Shown in pieces: positions 1-10,900 of a stretch of DNA of 64,000 bases. A program made the position numbers and the translations under genes. This DNA is from Shewanella avicenniae. GTDB taxonomy: Bacteria; Pseudomonadota; Gammaproteobacteria; Enterobacterales; Shewanellaceae. The notes beneath the pieces are model-generated. The model was not told where the DNA came from, made no database searches, and saw only the letters and a list, made by a program, of their open reading frames with translations. Each line of letters opens with the position of its first letter. Positions within the stretch are counted from its first letter, which is position 1. The stretch is from the NCBI RefSeq assembly GCF_017354945.1, contig NZ_CP071503.1, positions 1,860,001-1,924,000 on the forward strand, read 5' to 3'.

Positions 1-331
1 AACACCAAGGCCGCCAACTCAGTTGCAGCTGTGACACGTTCACAACGACGGTGTCGTTTTGCCAATGCACTTGTTCAAGGCTTAAATCACTATTTAACGC
101 GCCGTGACGGTATTGCACCGCTAAGCCGGGCACGAATTTATCGGCTAGGAATACCGTTAGATGGCTACCAAAGGGCGTCGCGACCAACAATGCCACAATG
201 ACCAACAGCAGCAACGGCAGGTAAATCAGACTGCGAATGCTATGTTTCACCCAAGTTAGCCAGCGACTACCTTGACTCGCGTTCACCTCAGCACATTGCG
301 GCTCATTGGTGGGAGAGGACTGCTCTGTCAT
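1..331 (-). CDS. tamB: Translocation and assembly module subunit TamB (N-terminal part, cut by window edge)
   Basis: The start codon lies at 331-329 and overlaps the tamA stop as ATGA, a sign of translational coupling. The reading frame stays open to base 1, so only about the first 110 residues are present. They show a charged N-terminus, one strong membrane segment (around residues 33-53, rich in Leu, Ile and Val), then the start of a periplasmic domain. TamB is an inner-membrane-anchored, beta-helical protein that spans the periplasm and works with TamA in outer-membrane protein insertion and lipid transport. The assignment rests on its position directly downstream of tamA and on this topology, because the diagnostic C-terminal domain lies outside the window. 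Confidence 0.85.
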   Translation of the reverse strand, partial: MTEQSSPTNEPQCAEVNASQGSRWLTWVKHSIRSLIYLPLLLLVIVALLVATPFGSHLTVFLADKFVPGLAVQYRHGALNSDLSLEQVHWQNDTVVVNVSQLQLSWRPWC

Positions 332-2175
332 AGTTCAGTCCCCATAGTTAAGTGAATCCGCCAAGTACTGTAGTCCACTTGTGGATCGCGTACGCCAAAG
401 CCAATATCCAACTTAATTGGGCCTAGCGGTGAAATCCAATGGACGCCGCCACCGACAGATACCACGGGATCAAGTTGCCCTGCATCAAAGGCGTTACCAC
501 CATCAACAAACGCCGCAACACGCCAGGTGGGTGTCACATAATATTGGTATTCGATACTGCCCACCGCTAAGTAACGCCCACCGACTACTTGGCGGACTTG
601 TTCGCCGTCGCTATTGGTGTATTCAATATAAGGACCGAGTTCTTGGTAACTGAAACCACGAATACTCTGATCACCACCCGCGAAATAGCGTAGTGAAGGG
701 GGGATTTCCGCGAGTTCACCACTTCCGGTCAGGTTCACCCCTAAATCTAAGCGTGACACAAGGCGGTGTTTTTCAAAGAAGGTATCAATCCACTTTAGTT
801 GTGCTTTAATGCGCGTGAGCCGCGTGTCAGACCCCAGCAGCGGGTCGGTGTATTCCACACTATAGAGTTGGCGATAGCCGGATTTAGGATCGAGCGAGTT
901 ATCACTGCGAACCGTTTTACTGATACTGCTGCCGAGCATCACAAACATCGGATCATAGGCGATCTCTGATTGGTTATAACGCTCTTGTAGGCCATTAAGG
1001 TAGTAGGAAAACAGCCAGCCACTGATCCGTTTATTGCGGGCAACACCAATGATTTTCTTCCGGGATTCGAGTTGCCCGGAGTTACGATATTCGCCCGATT
1101 CTGGATCGAACGTTTGGCTTACCCCGTAGCTGTCCCACAATAAACCCGCCTTAAATTGCAGTTGATCGTTTAACGGGTGAGATAACGGAATCGTGTAAGT
1201 AAACAGCGCCTTGGGGCGATCTGGCGACCACTCTAAACTTGTTTCTTGACTATGGCCGTAACGGTTTACTTGCGGTGTTTTCCACACTAAGGTGACCCGC
1301 GGCTCCAGTTCATTTTGACTACCATTACCAATATCAGCCCCTAAGCCCACTTGAAATGAATGGGCGGGCTTTGGAGTTAATTCCGCTTTTACGGGCACTT
1401 TGCCATCTGCCAATTTATCCAGTTGCGGCAGAACCTTAATGGAGGCGAAATAGCCAGTATCGAGCAGTTGCTGATTAAGTGCAGCAATGCGGCGAGTATT
1501 GTATTTAGCATGGGGACGAAACGGGATTAATTTGTCCAATAACTCAGGTTCGAGGGTTGAGCCTGTAAACGAGATATCTCCAAACCGATAACGTTCACCA
1601 GAATCAAACACTAAGTTAATTTGCGCAGTATTGAGGTCGCGATTGATGCGGATTTCGGCGCGCTGATAGTGACCATCAAAATAGCCTCGGGCAAATGCAA
1701 TGGCAGACAACTGCGATTTCATCTGTTCATAGTCGCCATGGTTAAGATTATCACCCGGCTTTAGCGCCACGGAATTGAGCCAACGTTCAAAGATGGGATC
1801 GTGCAGCATTTCCCCTTCAATGCGGACGTTGACCCACTGTAGTTTGGTCACTTCACCCGCCGTCACTTCAAGGCTTAGTTGCCAAGGTTCTTTGGCATCG
1901 CGCGTCAGTGTTTGATTCAGCTTGCCATGATAATAGCCAAGCGATTCGAGCGCTTGATTGACACTGTCACTGACATTAAACAGATAAGCATCACGTTGCG
2001 CTTCGGTGACAGGGTCTTCACCTAAGTAAGCTTGGATATTACGTTTTAGCGCGCCGTCAACACCGGTAATTTTGACTTTTAATAGTTTGTCCTCAGCAAC
2101 GGCTGAGGCAGAAAACAAACTTAAATAGCAAAGACTGAAAACGGAAAGCGCGGTTAGGAGATATTTAGCAGACAA
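328..2175 (-). CDS. tamA: Translocation and assembly module outer-membrane protein TamA
   Basis: 615 residues, a member of the Omp85/BamA superfamily. An N-terminal signal peptide ends near Ala27. About residues 30-265 form the POTRA repeats (the stretch with GERYRFGDISFTG is typical of the last one). The rest is the 16-strand barrel, with the family motif region IRGF near residue 505 and a C-terminus made of a beta-strand. TamA and TamB assist assembly of autotransporters and other outer-membrane proteins. It is transcribed ahead of tamB with a 4-base stop/start overlap and diverges from the asparaginase gene at 2312 across a 136-bp gap. Length and domain order fit the family (E. coli TamA is about 577 residues). 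Confidence 0.93.
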   Translation of the reverse strand: MSAKYLLTALSVFSLCYLSLFSASAVAEDKLLKVKITGVDGALKRNIQAYLGEDPVTEAQRDAYLFNVSDSVNQALESLGYYHGKLNQTLTRDAKEPWQLSLEVTAGEVTKLQWVNVRIEGEMLHDPIFERWLNSVALKPGDNLNHGDYEQMKSQLSAIAFARGYFDGHYQRAEIRINRDLNTAQINLVFDSGERYRFGDISFTGSTLEPELLDKLIPFRPHAKYNTRRIAALNQQLLDTGYFASIKVLPQLDKLADGKVPVKAELTPKPAHSFQVGLGADIGNGSQNELEPRVTLVWKTPQVNRYGHSQETSLEWSPDRPKALFTYTIPLSHPLNDQLQFKAGLLWDSYGVSQTFDPESGEYRNSGQLESRKKIIGVARNKRISGWLFSYYLNGLQERYNQSEIAYDPMFVMLGSSISKTVRSDNSLDPKSGYRQLYSVEYTDPLLGSDTRLTRIKAQLKWIDTFFEKHRLVSRLDLGVNLTGSGELAEIPPSLRYFAGGDQSIRGFSYQELGPYIEYTNSDGEQVRQVVGGRYLAVGSIEYQYYVTPTWRVAAFVDGGNAFDAGQLDPVVSVGGGVHWISPLGPIKLDIGFGVRDPQVDYSTWRIHLTMGTEL

Positions 2176-2311
2176 ATGTAATAACCGTGGTTTACGAGGG
2201 CTTCCTTACTCAACATTGTGAACCCTAGCGCCTCAAACAGGCAAGTCGCAGATTGTAATTGGCGCCGAAAATCGCTACAAAGAAGGCGTTTGTTAACAAG
2301 GAAGCAATAAA

Positions 2312-3340
2312 ATGAAAACCAAAATAAAAAAAGTAGTACTTGCCGTTGCGCTATTGTCCCCTGGGTTCGCCACTTTTGCCGCTGATGAACCGTTCGCAAT
2401 CGTCATTCATGGTGGCGCCGGTACGATTTCCAAAGCAAATCTCACTGACGAGCAGATAAAAGAATACAAAGCTAAGTTAACTGAAGCCGTCGATGCGGGT
2501 TATGACGTGCTTGAAGATGGCGGCAGCAGCTTAGATGCAATCCAAAAAGCGATTAATATTTTGGAAAGCAGCCCCTTGTTCAATGCGGGTAAGGGCGCTG
2601 TGTATACCTGGGATGGTAAACATGAGTTAGATGCCTCCATTATGGATGGTGCAACCATGAATGCTGGTGCCGTTGCGGGCGTTACCCATATCGAACATCC
2701 CGTCGATTTGGCACGTGCGGTAATGGAAAAATCCGAGCATGTCATGTTATCGGGTGCAGGCGCGGAAGAGTTCGCGCTCACCCAAGGTTTTCAATTGATT
2801 CCCGCAAATACCTTTGATACTGACCATCGCTATCAGCAGTTATTGCAGGCAAAAGCCAAGATTACCGCGTTAGAAAAAAATAACTACCAAGCCAAACTTG
2901 ACCCGTTGGACTTGGACTACAAATTTGGCACTGTGGGCGCTGTCGCGCTGGATAAATCCGGCAACCTTGCTGCTGCCACATCTACGGGCGGTATGACGGC
3001 TAAGCGCTTTGGCCGGATTGGTGATTCCCCGGTGATTGGCGCGGGCACTTATGCAGAAAATGGTGTTTGTGCCGTGTCTGCCACTGGCCACGGAGAGTTT
3101 TTTATTCGTTATCAGGTCACCGGTGATATCTGTGCCCGCGTGAAGTATCAACAAAAATCGATTATCGAAGCCGCTGATGAGGTAATTAATGGCCGATTGA
3201 GCAAAGTGGGTGGCACTGGTGGCGTAATCGCGATTGATGGCCGAGGCAATATTGCTACCTTGTTCAACACCGAAGGCATGTATCGCGCCAGTCGTAAGAG
3301 TGGCGAAAAGCCGGTAGTGATGATTTGGCGTGAAGAATAA
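2312..3340 (+). CDS. Exported isoaspartyl peptidase/L-asparaginase (Ntn-hydrolase family)
   Basis: 342 residues. Residues 1-23 form a signal peptide with cleavage likely after AFA/A, so the enzyme should be periplasmic. The N-terminal HGGAG motif and the autocleavage site are clear: Thr207 in the sequence FGTVGAVALD is the expected N-terminal nucleophile after self-processing into alpha and beta subunits, and STGGMTAKRFGRIGDSP gives the substrate-binding loop. The family removes isoaspartyl dipeptides and hydrolyses L-asparagine. A good ribosome site (AAGGAAG) lies 6-12 bases before the ATG. It stands alone, divergent from tamA. A second, unrelated type I asparaginase (ansA) is encoded at 38668-39681. 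Confidence 0.9.
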   Translation: MKTKIKKVVLAVALLSPGFATFAADEPFAIVIHGGAGTISKANLTDEQIKEYKAKLTEAVDAGYDVLEDGGSSLDAIQKAINILESSPLFNAGKGAVYTWDGKHELDASIMDGATMNAGAVAGVTHIEHPVDLARAVMEKSEHVMLSGAGAEEFALTQGFQLIPANTFDTDHRYQQLLQAKAKITALEKNNYQAKLDPLDLDYKFGTVGAVALDKSGNLAAATSTGGMTAKRFGRIGDSPVIGAGTYAENGVCAVSATGHGEFFIRYQVTGDICARVKYQQKSIIEAADEVINGRLSKVGGTGGVIAIDGRGNIATLFNTEGMYRASRKSGEKPVVMIWREE

Positions 3341-3450
3341 GCCTGTTTTCACGCTCGTTTACCTCATTAGGATTCGGTGATGTTTCCCTGCGTTATCGGC
3401 AATTGCCTACTACACTGAAAGGTGGGGTAATTGCTTCCTTTGGGGGATAC

Positions 3451-3867
3451 ATGGAATCACTAAGAGTACAAGACTATATGGATCGCTTTCCGGTAAAGCT
3501 ATCTGCTGATATGACCATTGCACAAGCGGTTGAATTGTTATTGAAAGAACGTAAACCGGGCGCGCCAGTTGTTGCCCCTAACGGCCATTTAGTGGGCTTT
3601 TTGTCTCAACAGGACTGCATGGGAGCTATGCTCAAGAGCAGTTATTACTGCGATTTGGCTGACATGGTTAAGGATCGAATGCGCACCGACGTGCTCACCG
3701 TCTCACCTGATCACAGCATGTTATTGTTGGCTGAGCAGATGTTGGGGCAAAAACCAAAAATCTATCCTGTTGTTGATCATGGCCAAGTGGTGGGTGTGAT
3801 TGACCGTTCAAACGTATTGGCAGCAATAAACAGCTATATGAAACAATGTTATATGGCACCTGCATAG
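3451..3867 (+). CDS. CBS-domain protein
   Basis: 138 residues, almost entirely a tandem CBS pair (about residues 7-65 and 73-128), with no enzyme or channel domain attached. CBS pairs usually bind adenine nucleotides and act as energy or ligand sensors; the partner here is unknown. I chose ATG 3451 because GGGGGA sits just upstream. A longer reading from TTG 3403 would add 16 residues that look unlike the family. The gene is followed by a strong hairpin terminator at 3906-3938 and is not obviously in an operon. Similar stand-alone CBS proteins are common in Shewanella and Vibrio; that comparison is from memory. Confidence 0.8.
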   Translation: MESLRVQDYMDRFPVKLSADMTIAQAVELLLKERKPGAPVVAPNGHLVGFLSQQDCMGAMLKSSYYCDLADMVKDRMRTDVLTVSPDHSMLLLAEQMLGQKPKIYPVVDHGQVVGVIDRSNVLAAINSYMKQCYMAPA

Positions 3868-3905
3868 TCAACATTCGGCAAGCTAATTGCAGCTCCTTAG
3901 TATTC

Positions 3906-3938
3906 AAAACGGCGTATCCTTGGTAGGATCGCCGTTTT
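3906..3938 (+). terminator. Rho-independent terminator after the CBS-domain gene
   Basis: AAAACGGCG pairs with CGCCGTTTT, extended by ATCC/GGAT past a one-base bulge, with loop TTGGTA. The 3' arm ends in four T. It separates the CBS gene from hrpA, whose start codon follows only 20 bases later. Confidence 0.8.
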
Positions 3939-3957
3939 CGTTGTTACTGGATATTGA

Positions 3958-6900
3958 GTGTTGAACGCCAAGTTGTCGCCGCTGTCGCGCGAATTCCTAG
4001 ACCGTTGTTACCAGCCTGATGCGGCCCGTATTCGTCGCCAATTGTTCAAATCAAAATCGCTAAAAGATGCTGATAAAAAAGCAGCGCTTTTGGCCGATTT
4101 AACTACCGAAGCTGAAGCAGCATTAGCAAAAGCCAATCAGCGTATGGCAGCGCGGCCGACGATCAACTATCCCGATGAACTGCCCGTGTCGCAAAAGCGC
4201 GACGAAATTGCCTCGGCCATCATCAATAACCAAGTGGTGATTGTGGCGGGCGAGACCGGCTCTGGTAAAACTACCCAGTTACCCAAAATCTGTTTGGACT
4301 TAGGCCTCGGTGCTCGCGGTTTAATAGGCCATACCCAACCAAGACGGTTGGCGGCGCGCAGCGTTGCCAGTCGTGTGGCGGAAGAGCTACACACTGAACT
4401 CGGTCAAGCGGTTGGTTTTAAGGTGCGTTTTGCTGATGCAATTGCGCCTGAGTCCTACATCAAACTGATGACTGACGGGATTTTGTTGGCAGAGCTGTCG
4501 AACGATAAGTGGTTGTCGCAGTACGAATGTTTGATTATCGACGAAGCGCATGAGCGCAGTTTGAACATCGACTTTATCCTCGGCTACATGAAAGAAATTC
4601 TGCCGAAACGTCCTGATCTCAAACTGATCATCACTTCGGCCACCATCGATGTGGATCGCTTCTCTAAGCACTTTAATGACGCACCGGTGATTGAGGTCAG
4701 TGGCCGAACTTACCCTGTGGAAACTCGCTATCGGCCATTGCTGCAAGAAGATGATGACGATTTGGATTTAATCGACGGCATTTTCAAGGCGGTTGATGAG
4801 CTGTGCGCCGAAGGCCCCGGTGATATTTTGGTGTTTCTCAACGGTGAGCGCGAAATCCGCGACGTAGCCGAACAGCTCAACCGCCGTCAGTTGCGCGATA
4901 CCGAAGTGCTGCCGCTGTATGCACGCCTGTCTTATGGTGAGCAATCCAAAGTGTTTAAACCGCATATTGGCCGTCGTATCGTGTTGGCCACCAACGTGGC
5001 GGAAACCTCGTTGACCGTGCCGGGTATTCGTTATGTCATCGACCCCGGCACTGCACGTATTAGCCGTTACAGCTATCGTACCAAAGTGCAGCGTTTGCCG
5101 ATTGAACCGATTTCCCAAGCCAGTGCTAACCAACGTCAAGGCCGTTGTGGTCGTGTTGGCCCCGGTATCTGCATTCGGCTATACGACCAGTTGGATTTTA
5201 ACAATCGCCCAGAATTTACCGATCCTGAAATTCTGCGTACCAACTTGGCGTCGGTGATTTTGCAGATGTTGTCGATTGGATTGGGCGATATTGCGGGTTT
5301 CCCGTTTATTCAGCCGCCGGACGAGCGCAATATTCGCGATGGCTTTTTACTGCTGGAAGAACTGCAAGCGGTTGCTCGCCATAAAGGCGAGCTGAAATTG
5401 ACCAAGTTAGGGCAACAGTTGGCCAGTATTCCGGTCGACCCGCGCTTAGCGCGCATGGTGCTCGAAGCCAACAAGCTGGGCAGTTTGCATGAAGTGATGG
5501 TGGTGGCGGCGGCGCTGTCGATTCAAGACCCGCGTGAACGGCCCATCGAGAAGCAACAAGCTGCGGATGAATCCCATCGCCGCTTTGCTGATAGCAAATC
5601 TGACTTTGTCTCCCTACTGAACCTTTGGGATTACCTCAAAGAGCAGCAACAGCAACTGTCGGCTAATCAGTTCCGCAAGCAGGTGAAACAAGAGTTTCTT
5701 GCTTATCTGCGCATTCGTGAATGGCAGGATTTATACGCCCAGCTGCGCCAAAGCGTGCATGATTTAAAATGGCGTTTAAACAGTGAACCTGCCAATTATG
5801 AACAGCTGCACCAAGCACTGTTGTCAGGCCTGTTGAGCCAAATCGGTTTTAAAGATGCCAACAACGAATATCTCGGCACCCGTAATCGGCGCTTCTTTAT
5901 CTTCCCCGGCTCACCGCTGGCGAAGAAAGGCCCAAAATGGTTGATGGCAGCGGAGCTGACCGAAACTTCACGCCTGTTTGCTCGCAGCGTAGCATCGATT
6001 GAACCCGAATGGCTGGAGCACCTTGGTGCCCATTTGATCAAGAAACAGCATAACGAACCGCATTTTGAGGCAAATCAAGGCGCGGTCATCGCCTTTGAAA
6101 ACCAAGTGCTCTATGGCTTGACCGTGGTTAACCGGCGTCGAGTGCAGTTTGGCCCGATTGACCCGGTGCAGGCGCGTGAAATCTTTATTCGCAGCGGCCT
6201 TGCTGAAGGGCAACTCAAGCTGCGGGATAAGTTCTTCCACAACAATTTGAAATTGCTGGAAGAGGTGGAAACGTTAGAGCATAAATCCCGTCGGCGCGAC
6301 ATTTTGGTGGATGAAGATGTGCTGTTTGCGTTTTACGATGAACGCGTACCAGCGGACATCTACAATCTGCCGTTGTTCAATCGCTGGTGGCGTAACGCCT
6401 GTCGTGATACACCGGAATTGCTGAATTTTGATCGCAATCTGCTGATGCAGCGCGATGACACTCACGTCTCGGCGTTAGATTTTCCTGACGTTTGGCAGCA
6501 ACACAATCTGCGCTTACCGCTGAGTTACCGTTTTGAGCCGGGCGAAGCGGATGATGGCGTGTCACTGCATATTCCGGTGGCGCTACTCAACCAAGTGGAC
6601 GACAAAGATTTTGATTGGTTAGTGCCGGGGCTGCGGGAAGAAAAATGCGTAGCGCTTATTCGTGCGCTGCCAAAGCCGCTACGGCGTAACTTTGTGCCAG
6701 CACCGGATTATGCCAAAGCCTGCGTGCAGGCGATGCAGCCGTTTGAGCAATCACTGCTGGAGTCGCTCAGCTATCGGCTATTGCGCATGAGTGGCACCAA
6801 AGTTGTGCCCACGGATTACGACATCGCCACTATTCCGCTCTACCTTCGAATGAATTTCAAGGTGGAGGACGAGCAGGGCAAATTGATCGCCCAAAGCCGA

Positions 6901-7836
6901 GATCTGGATGCGTTAAAAGCCAAGCTGCAAGGGCAGGTCAAACAGGCCATTCGCCAAGTGGCCGATAAAGGCATTGAGCAGGAAGCGATTACCGAGTGGA
7001 GCTTTGGTGACTTGCCAATCGAATACCAACGCAATCGCGGTAACTATCAAGTGAAAGCCTATCCAGCGCTGGTGGACGAAGGCAAAGATGTTGCCATCAA
7101 ATTGTTTGATGATGAACAGCAAGCCAATAAGCAGCATCGTCAAGGGGTGCGTAAATTGTTGCTGCTCAACATTCCTTCACCCGTCAAACATTTGCAACAA
7201 GCATTGCCAAATAAAGCCAAACTGGCGATGTATTTCAATCCATTTGGCCAAGTGCAACTGTTGATTGATGACATTATTGATGCAGCGATTCAGCAGATTT
7301 TGGATCAGCAAGCACTTGATGTGCGTACCCCCGCGCAGTTTGATGCGGCGCGTGATGCGGTGCGGCAAGATTTGAATAGTGCTGCCGAGCAGATCTCGCT
7401 CAAAGTGGAAGTGGTGCTGACCGCGCATCAACGGATCCGTAAGCGCTTAAAGGGCAAAATCAGTTTCGATATTGCCTTTGCGATGAGTGATATTCAAAGT
7501 CATCTTGATAGCTTAGTGTTTAAAGGGTTTGTGGAAGCAACCGGTTGGCAACGACTGGATGATTTAAATCGTTACCTCAAAGCGATCGAGATGCGCTTAG
7601 ACAAACTGCCCGTTGACCCAAACCGCGATAAGTTGCACTTGCTCAGTATTCAGAACGTGACCGAAGAGTACAAAGCGACGCTGGCGAAAGTACCGAAATC
7701 GTTGCCAGTGCCCGAGGAGCTTGCCAATGTACGCTGGATGATTGAAGAGTATCGTGTCAGCTGTTTCGCGCAGACCTTAGGCACAGCCTATCCAATCTCA
7801 GAAAAACGGATTTTGAACCAGTTGCGACAGGTGTAA
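3958..7836 (+). CDS. hrpA: ATP-dependent RNA helicase HrpA (DEAH box)
   Basis: 1292 residues, matching the about 1300 of E. coli HrpA. The P-loop GETGSGKT is at 98-105, the DEAH box at 195-198, and SATID (motif III) about 30 residues later; QRQGRCGRVG (motif VI) is near residue 395. After the helicase core come the winged-helix/ratchet and OB-fold regions and the long C-terminal DUF3418 domain typical of HrpA. The protein unwinds mRNA and rescues stalled, collided ribosomes. The start is GTG 3958, immediately followed in frame by TTG 3961; an in-frame TGA directly before 3958 excludes anything earlier. It follows the CBS-gene terminator and shares the terminator at 7860-7881 with the convergent protease. 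Confidence 0.96.
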   Translation: MLNAKLSPLSREFLDRCYQPDAARIRRQLFKSKSLKDADKKAALLADLTTEAEAALAKANQRMAARPTINYPDELPVSQKRDEIASAIINNQVVIVAGETGSGKTTQLPKICLDLGLGARGLIGHTQPRRLAARSVASRVAEELHTELGQAVGFKVRFADAIAPESYIKLMTDGILLAELSNDKWLSQYECLIIDEAHERSLNIDFILGYMKEILPKRPDLKLIITSATIDVDRFSKHFNDAPVIEVSGRTYPVETRYRPLLQEDDDDLDLIDGIFKAVDELCAEGPGDILVFLNGEREIRDVAEQLNRRQLRDTEVLPLYARLSYGEQSKVFKPHIGRRIVLATNVAETSLTVPGIRYVIDPGTARISRYSYRTKVQRLPIEPISQASANQRQGRCGRVGPGICIRLYDQLDFNNRPEFTDPEILRTNLASVILQMLSIGLGDIAGFPFIQPPDERNIRDGFLLLEELQAVARHKGELKLTKLGQQLASIPVDPRLARMVLEANKLGSLHEVMVVAAALSIQDPRERPIEKQQAADESHRRFADSKSDFVSLLNLWDYLKEQQQQLSANQFRKQVKQEFLAYLRIREWQDLYAQLRQSVHDLKWRLNSEPANYEQLHQALLSGLLSQIGFKDANNEYLGTRNRRFFIFPGSPLAKKGPKWLMAAELTETSRLFARSVASIEPEWLEHLGAHLIKKQHNEPHFEANQGAVIAFENQVLYGLTVVNRRRVQFGPIDPVQAREIFIRSGLAEGQLKLRDKFFHNNLKLLEEVETLEHKSRRRDILVDEDVLFAFYDERVPADIYNLPLFNRWWRNACRDTPELLNFDRNLLMQRDDTHVSALDFPDVWQQHNLRLPLSYRFEPGEADDGVSLHIPVALLNQVDDKDFDWLVPGLREEKCVALIRALPKPLRRNFVPAPDYAKACVQAMQPFEQSLLESLSYRLLRMSGTKVVPTDYDIATIPLYLRMNFKVEDEQGKLIAQSRDLDALKAKLQGQVKQAIRQVADKGIEQEAITEWSFGDLPIEYQRNRGNYQVKAYPALVDEGKDVAIKLFDDEQQANKQHRQGVRKLLLLNIPSPVKHLQQALPNKAKLAMYFNPFGQVQLLIDDIIDAAIQQILDQQALDVRTPAQFDAARDAVRQDLNSAAEQISLKVEVVLTAHQRIRKRLKGKISFDIAFAMSDIQSHLDSLVFKGFVEATGWQRLDDLNRYLKAIEMRLDKLPVDPNRDKLHLLSIQNVTEEYKATLAKVPKSLPVPEELANVRWMIEEYRVSCFAQTLGTAYPISEKRILNQLRQV

Positions 7837-7859
7837 TTGAGGAATAACGGCGAAAAACT

Positions 7860-7881
7860 AAAGGCTCCCGAGGGAGCCTTT
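7860..7881. terminator. Bidirectional terminator between hrpA and the subtilase gene
   Basis: A perfect 10-bp stem AAAGGCTCCC / GGGAGCCTTT with loop GA. It is A-rich on the left and T-rich on the right, so it can stop transcription from both convergent genes. Confidence 0.85.
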
Positions 7882-7905
7882 ATCATGTGTATTTAACCAA
7901 CTCGA

Positions 7906-10900
7906 TTAAGCGGTTTTTCTACGCAGCCAAACCAGCGGCAGCATTAGCAGGGTAAACCAGCCTAACGCACCACCGTGATTAGGCGTTTCAACCACGTTCA
8001 CCGTGACGATTTTATTAACGCTATTACCGTGACGATCTGACACTGTGACTTGGAAGCTGAGGATTTCACCATCGCTACCCACATCCGGTGCATCCATCGT
8101 GATGCTTGCAGCAGTTGCATCAAAGCTTAGCGGCGTACCCGCAATTTGAACCCACTGATAGCTTAGCTCATCGGCGTTAGCATCAGTACTGCCTGAGGCA
8201 TCTAAGGTAAAGCTCTTACGTTCGCCCACTTCTGCTGGAGCAGAAACAACCAACTCTGGTGCGACTTCCGCGATGCTAAAGCTGTAGTCTTGAGCGAGCA
8301 ATTCAGCATTGGCAGAATCAACCACGTGGTTAAGTGTCATGAGATATTCACCCGCTTGACGCGGGATCAAGTCAAATGACGCTGTAGTTGCTGCGGAGTG
8401 CGGCGCTTGAGTGATGGTCCAAATGACACGGGTTTCACTCGCTACACCACCTTCAGACACATTGGCAATTTCTTGGCCCATCGGCAGTAACGCTTTGATA
8501 GTGTATGTGCGTGCGACATCACTTGGGTTAGCTGCTACTGGAATGCTAATGGTATGTGCAACACCTGGCTGGAACTCACCTGCAATGCTAGAAACCGCCG
8601 GCAAAATAACGTCATCTTCACCACGGCTGAACATCACTGGAATGGTGATATCTTCAACCGCCTCATCTGTGCTAGTTAACGTCAAAATTGCGTAACCTTC
8701 ATCACCGATGCTAAAGCTATCGTCCCACGAATAGGTCAGGGCGAAGTCAGTATTATCACCGGTCAGATCTACCGCGAAGTTGTCATCGGTATCATCAGTG
8801 ACGATGGTGGTCTTCAAGGTGAATGGATCTTGAGCATCAGGCGCTGACGCTTGATAGCTTTGAACCACAATGTAGTAATCACCAGGGATCGGGTTGCTGA
8901 TGGATACAGCTTCGTTAGAGCCTGCACGTAGAGAAGCACCTGCGCGAATGTCAAGTACGCCATCACCATCGATATCGGCAAATACCCACAAGTCCAGATC
9001 GGGTGCTGCAGCACTGGTTAAGTTGGTGATAAACATTTCAGTGTTGGCTGGAACTGTGTAACCGATAACATCAACACCATCAGACAGATCATCCAATGGG
9101 CTGCTTACATTAGAATCCTGACCCACAGTACCCTGATACACATCTGAAATACTTAAGCCCGTTACCGAGGCGTCAATACCTGTCATATCAAGGTGTTTTA
9201 GATCGGCGACCACCAATTGGTCTTTATCTCGACCGGCTTCGATAGTAAAGGCAGCAGGAAGATTACTACGTGCTGACATTACCGCAATCGGCATGTGTGC
9301 AGTCGGGAAATCATCTGAGGTTAGCGTCAATTGACCAAAGGCATAGGTGCTGGCATCTACCAGTTCTGACACGTCTGCTGTAATGGTCAAGGTTTGTGAT
9401 TCACCGGCGGCCAGGCTAAAGCTGGCAGGTGTTACTGTAATGCTGAGGCCTGATTCAGTATCTACCGCTGTGCCTGCAGCCGTCCAAGTCCCGGCAGCCG
9501 TTGCGGTAACAGTACGGGTCCAGCTACAGCTGGTCACACAATTGGAATCAGTCATGCTTGGAATGTTCAGCGTACGTGGATCCCCGCCCAAATCTGGATC
9601 AGCATTGATGTAGTTTTCATCAGCTTCATCCATCAATAAGCCGGTTTTTGCCGCTAAATCGACGCGAATACGACCCGCGCCCACATCAAATGGATCCGCA
9701 GCAGTAACGCCATCGGCTTTGAACATCGCTTGAGCGGTCGTTGCCGTCAACATCAATGCAGAGCGGATATTATCTGGAGTCCAAGATGGATGAGCAGATT
9801 TCAGCAATGCACCCGCACCTGCAACGTGTGGTGATGACATTGAGGTGCCTGACATCAGGGTAAAATCTGATGGTGCAGGGCCAGTGACATCATGGCCAAA
9901 TTGTTGATCGGAGTGTGCTGCATAAATATCTACACCTGGTGCTGAGATAGAAGGCGTGATGACGTCAATGTAGCTGTTTGGTCCAAGCAAAGAGAAGCTT
10001 GCCAACACATCGGCAGGGCCTTTTGTGCTAACCACTTTGGCACTCAAGGTCACTGAAACGTCAGCATTAGCATCGATAGCGTCTTTAATGGCTACACCAT
10101 CAGAGTTACCTAAGAATACAGACGGAATCGTGGTTTCTTCTAGCGCCGCCATGGTAAGGCGAGCATCGTTACCATCAGCGTTATAGACGATAACCCCCAC
10201 AGCACCGGCGGCAGCAGCATTATTTACCTTAATCGAAAAGCTACAACTACCACGTTGAATTAACGCGATTTTTCCACTAAACGCATCCGCCGGGAATGCT
10301 TCACAACCATTTAAGTCGTCAGCAACATAAGTAATTGCTGCAGTGATATCTTCAGTGATCGCCGGGCCAGTACCAACCGTATAGAGGTAGCTTTCATCGC
10401 CCAGTGTCAGAGCACTGCCAATAACACGAGGATGAGTAGAAGCAGCTACAGCAGTGTACCAAGGCGCGTTCTTGCTGGTTGAATACGCCTCTGGATCCGT
10501 GCCGTTACCTGCTGATACCGCAGCGAAGATGCCGGCATCACGCGCAGCCAAAAAGCCCATTTCTGTAGCGCTATCCCAAGGATTACCACCACCACTGATG
10601 GAGTAGTTGATCACATCAACGCCATCAGCAACGGCATCATCAATGGCTTTCAAAATAGCTGACGTTGGACAGCCACCATAAGTATCGTCGGTATCGCCTG
10701 GACGACAAATTTGATAAGCCACGATATTGGCGTGTGGTGCAATACCGGCAACGCGGTCAAACACTAAGTCGGTCACGATACCGTCGCTTTCTTCCACGCC
10801 AGATTCTGGGGTGATGTACGGTACATCTAGCAGCACGTTACCTGCGGCTGTACTTGCGGTATGCGAGCCGTGGCCGTTGTAGTCTTCACCATTTTTAGCA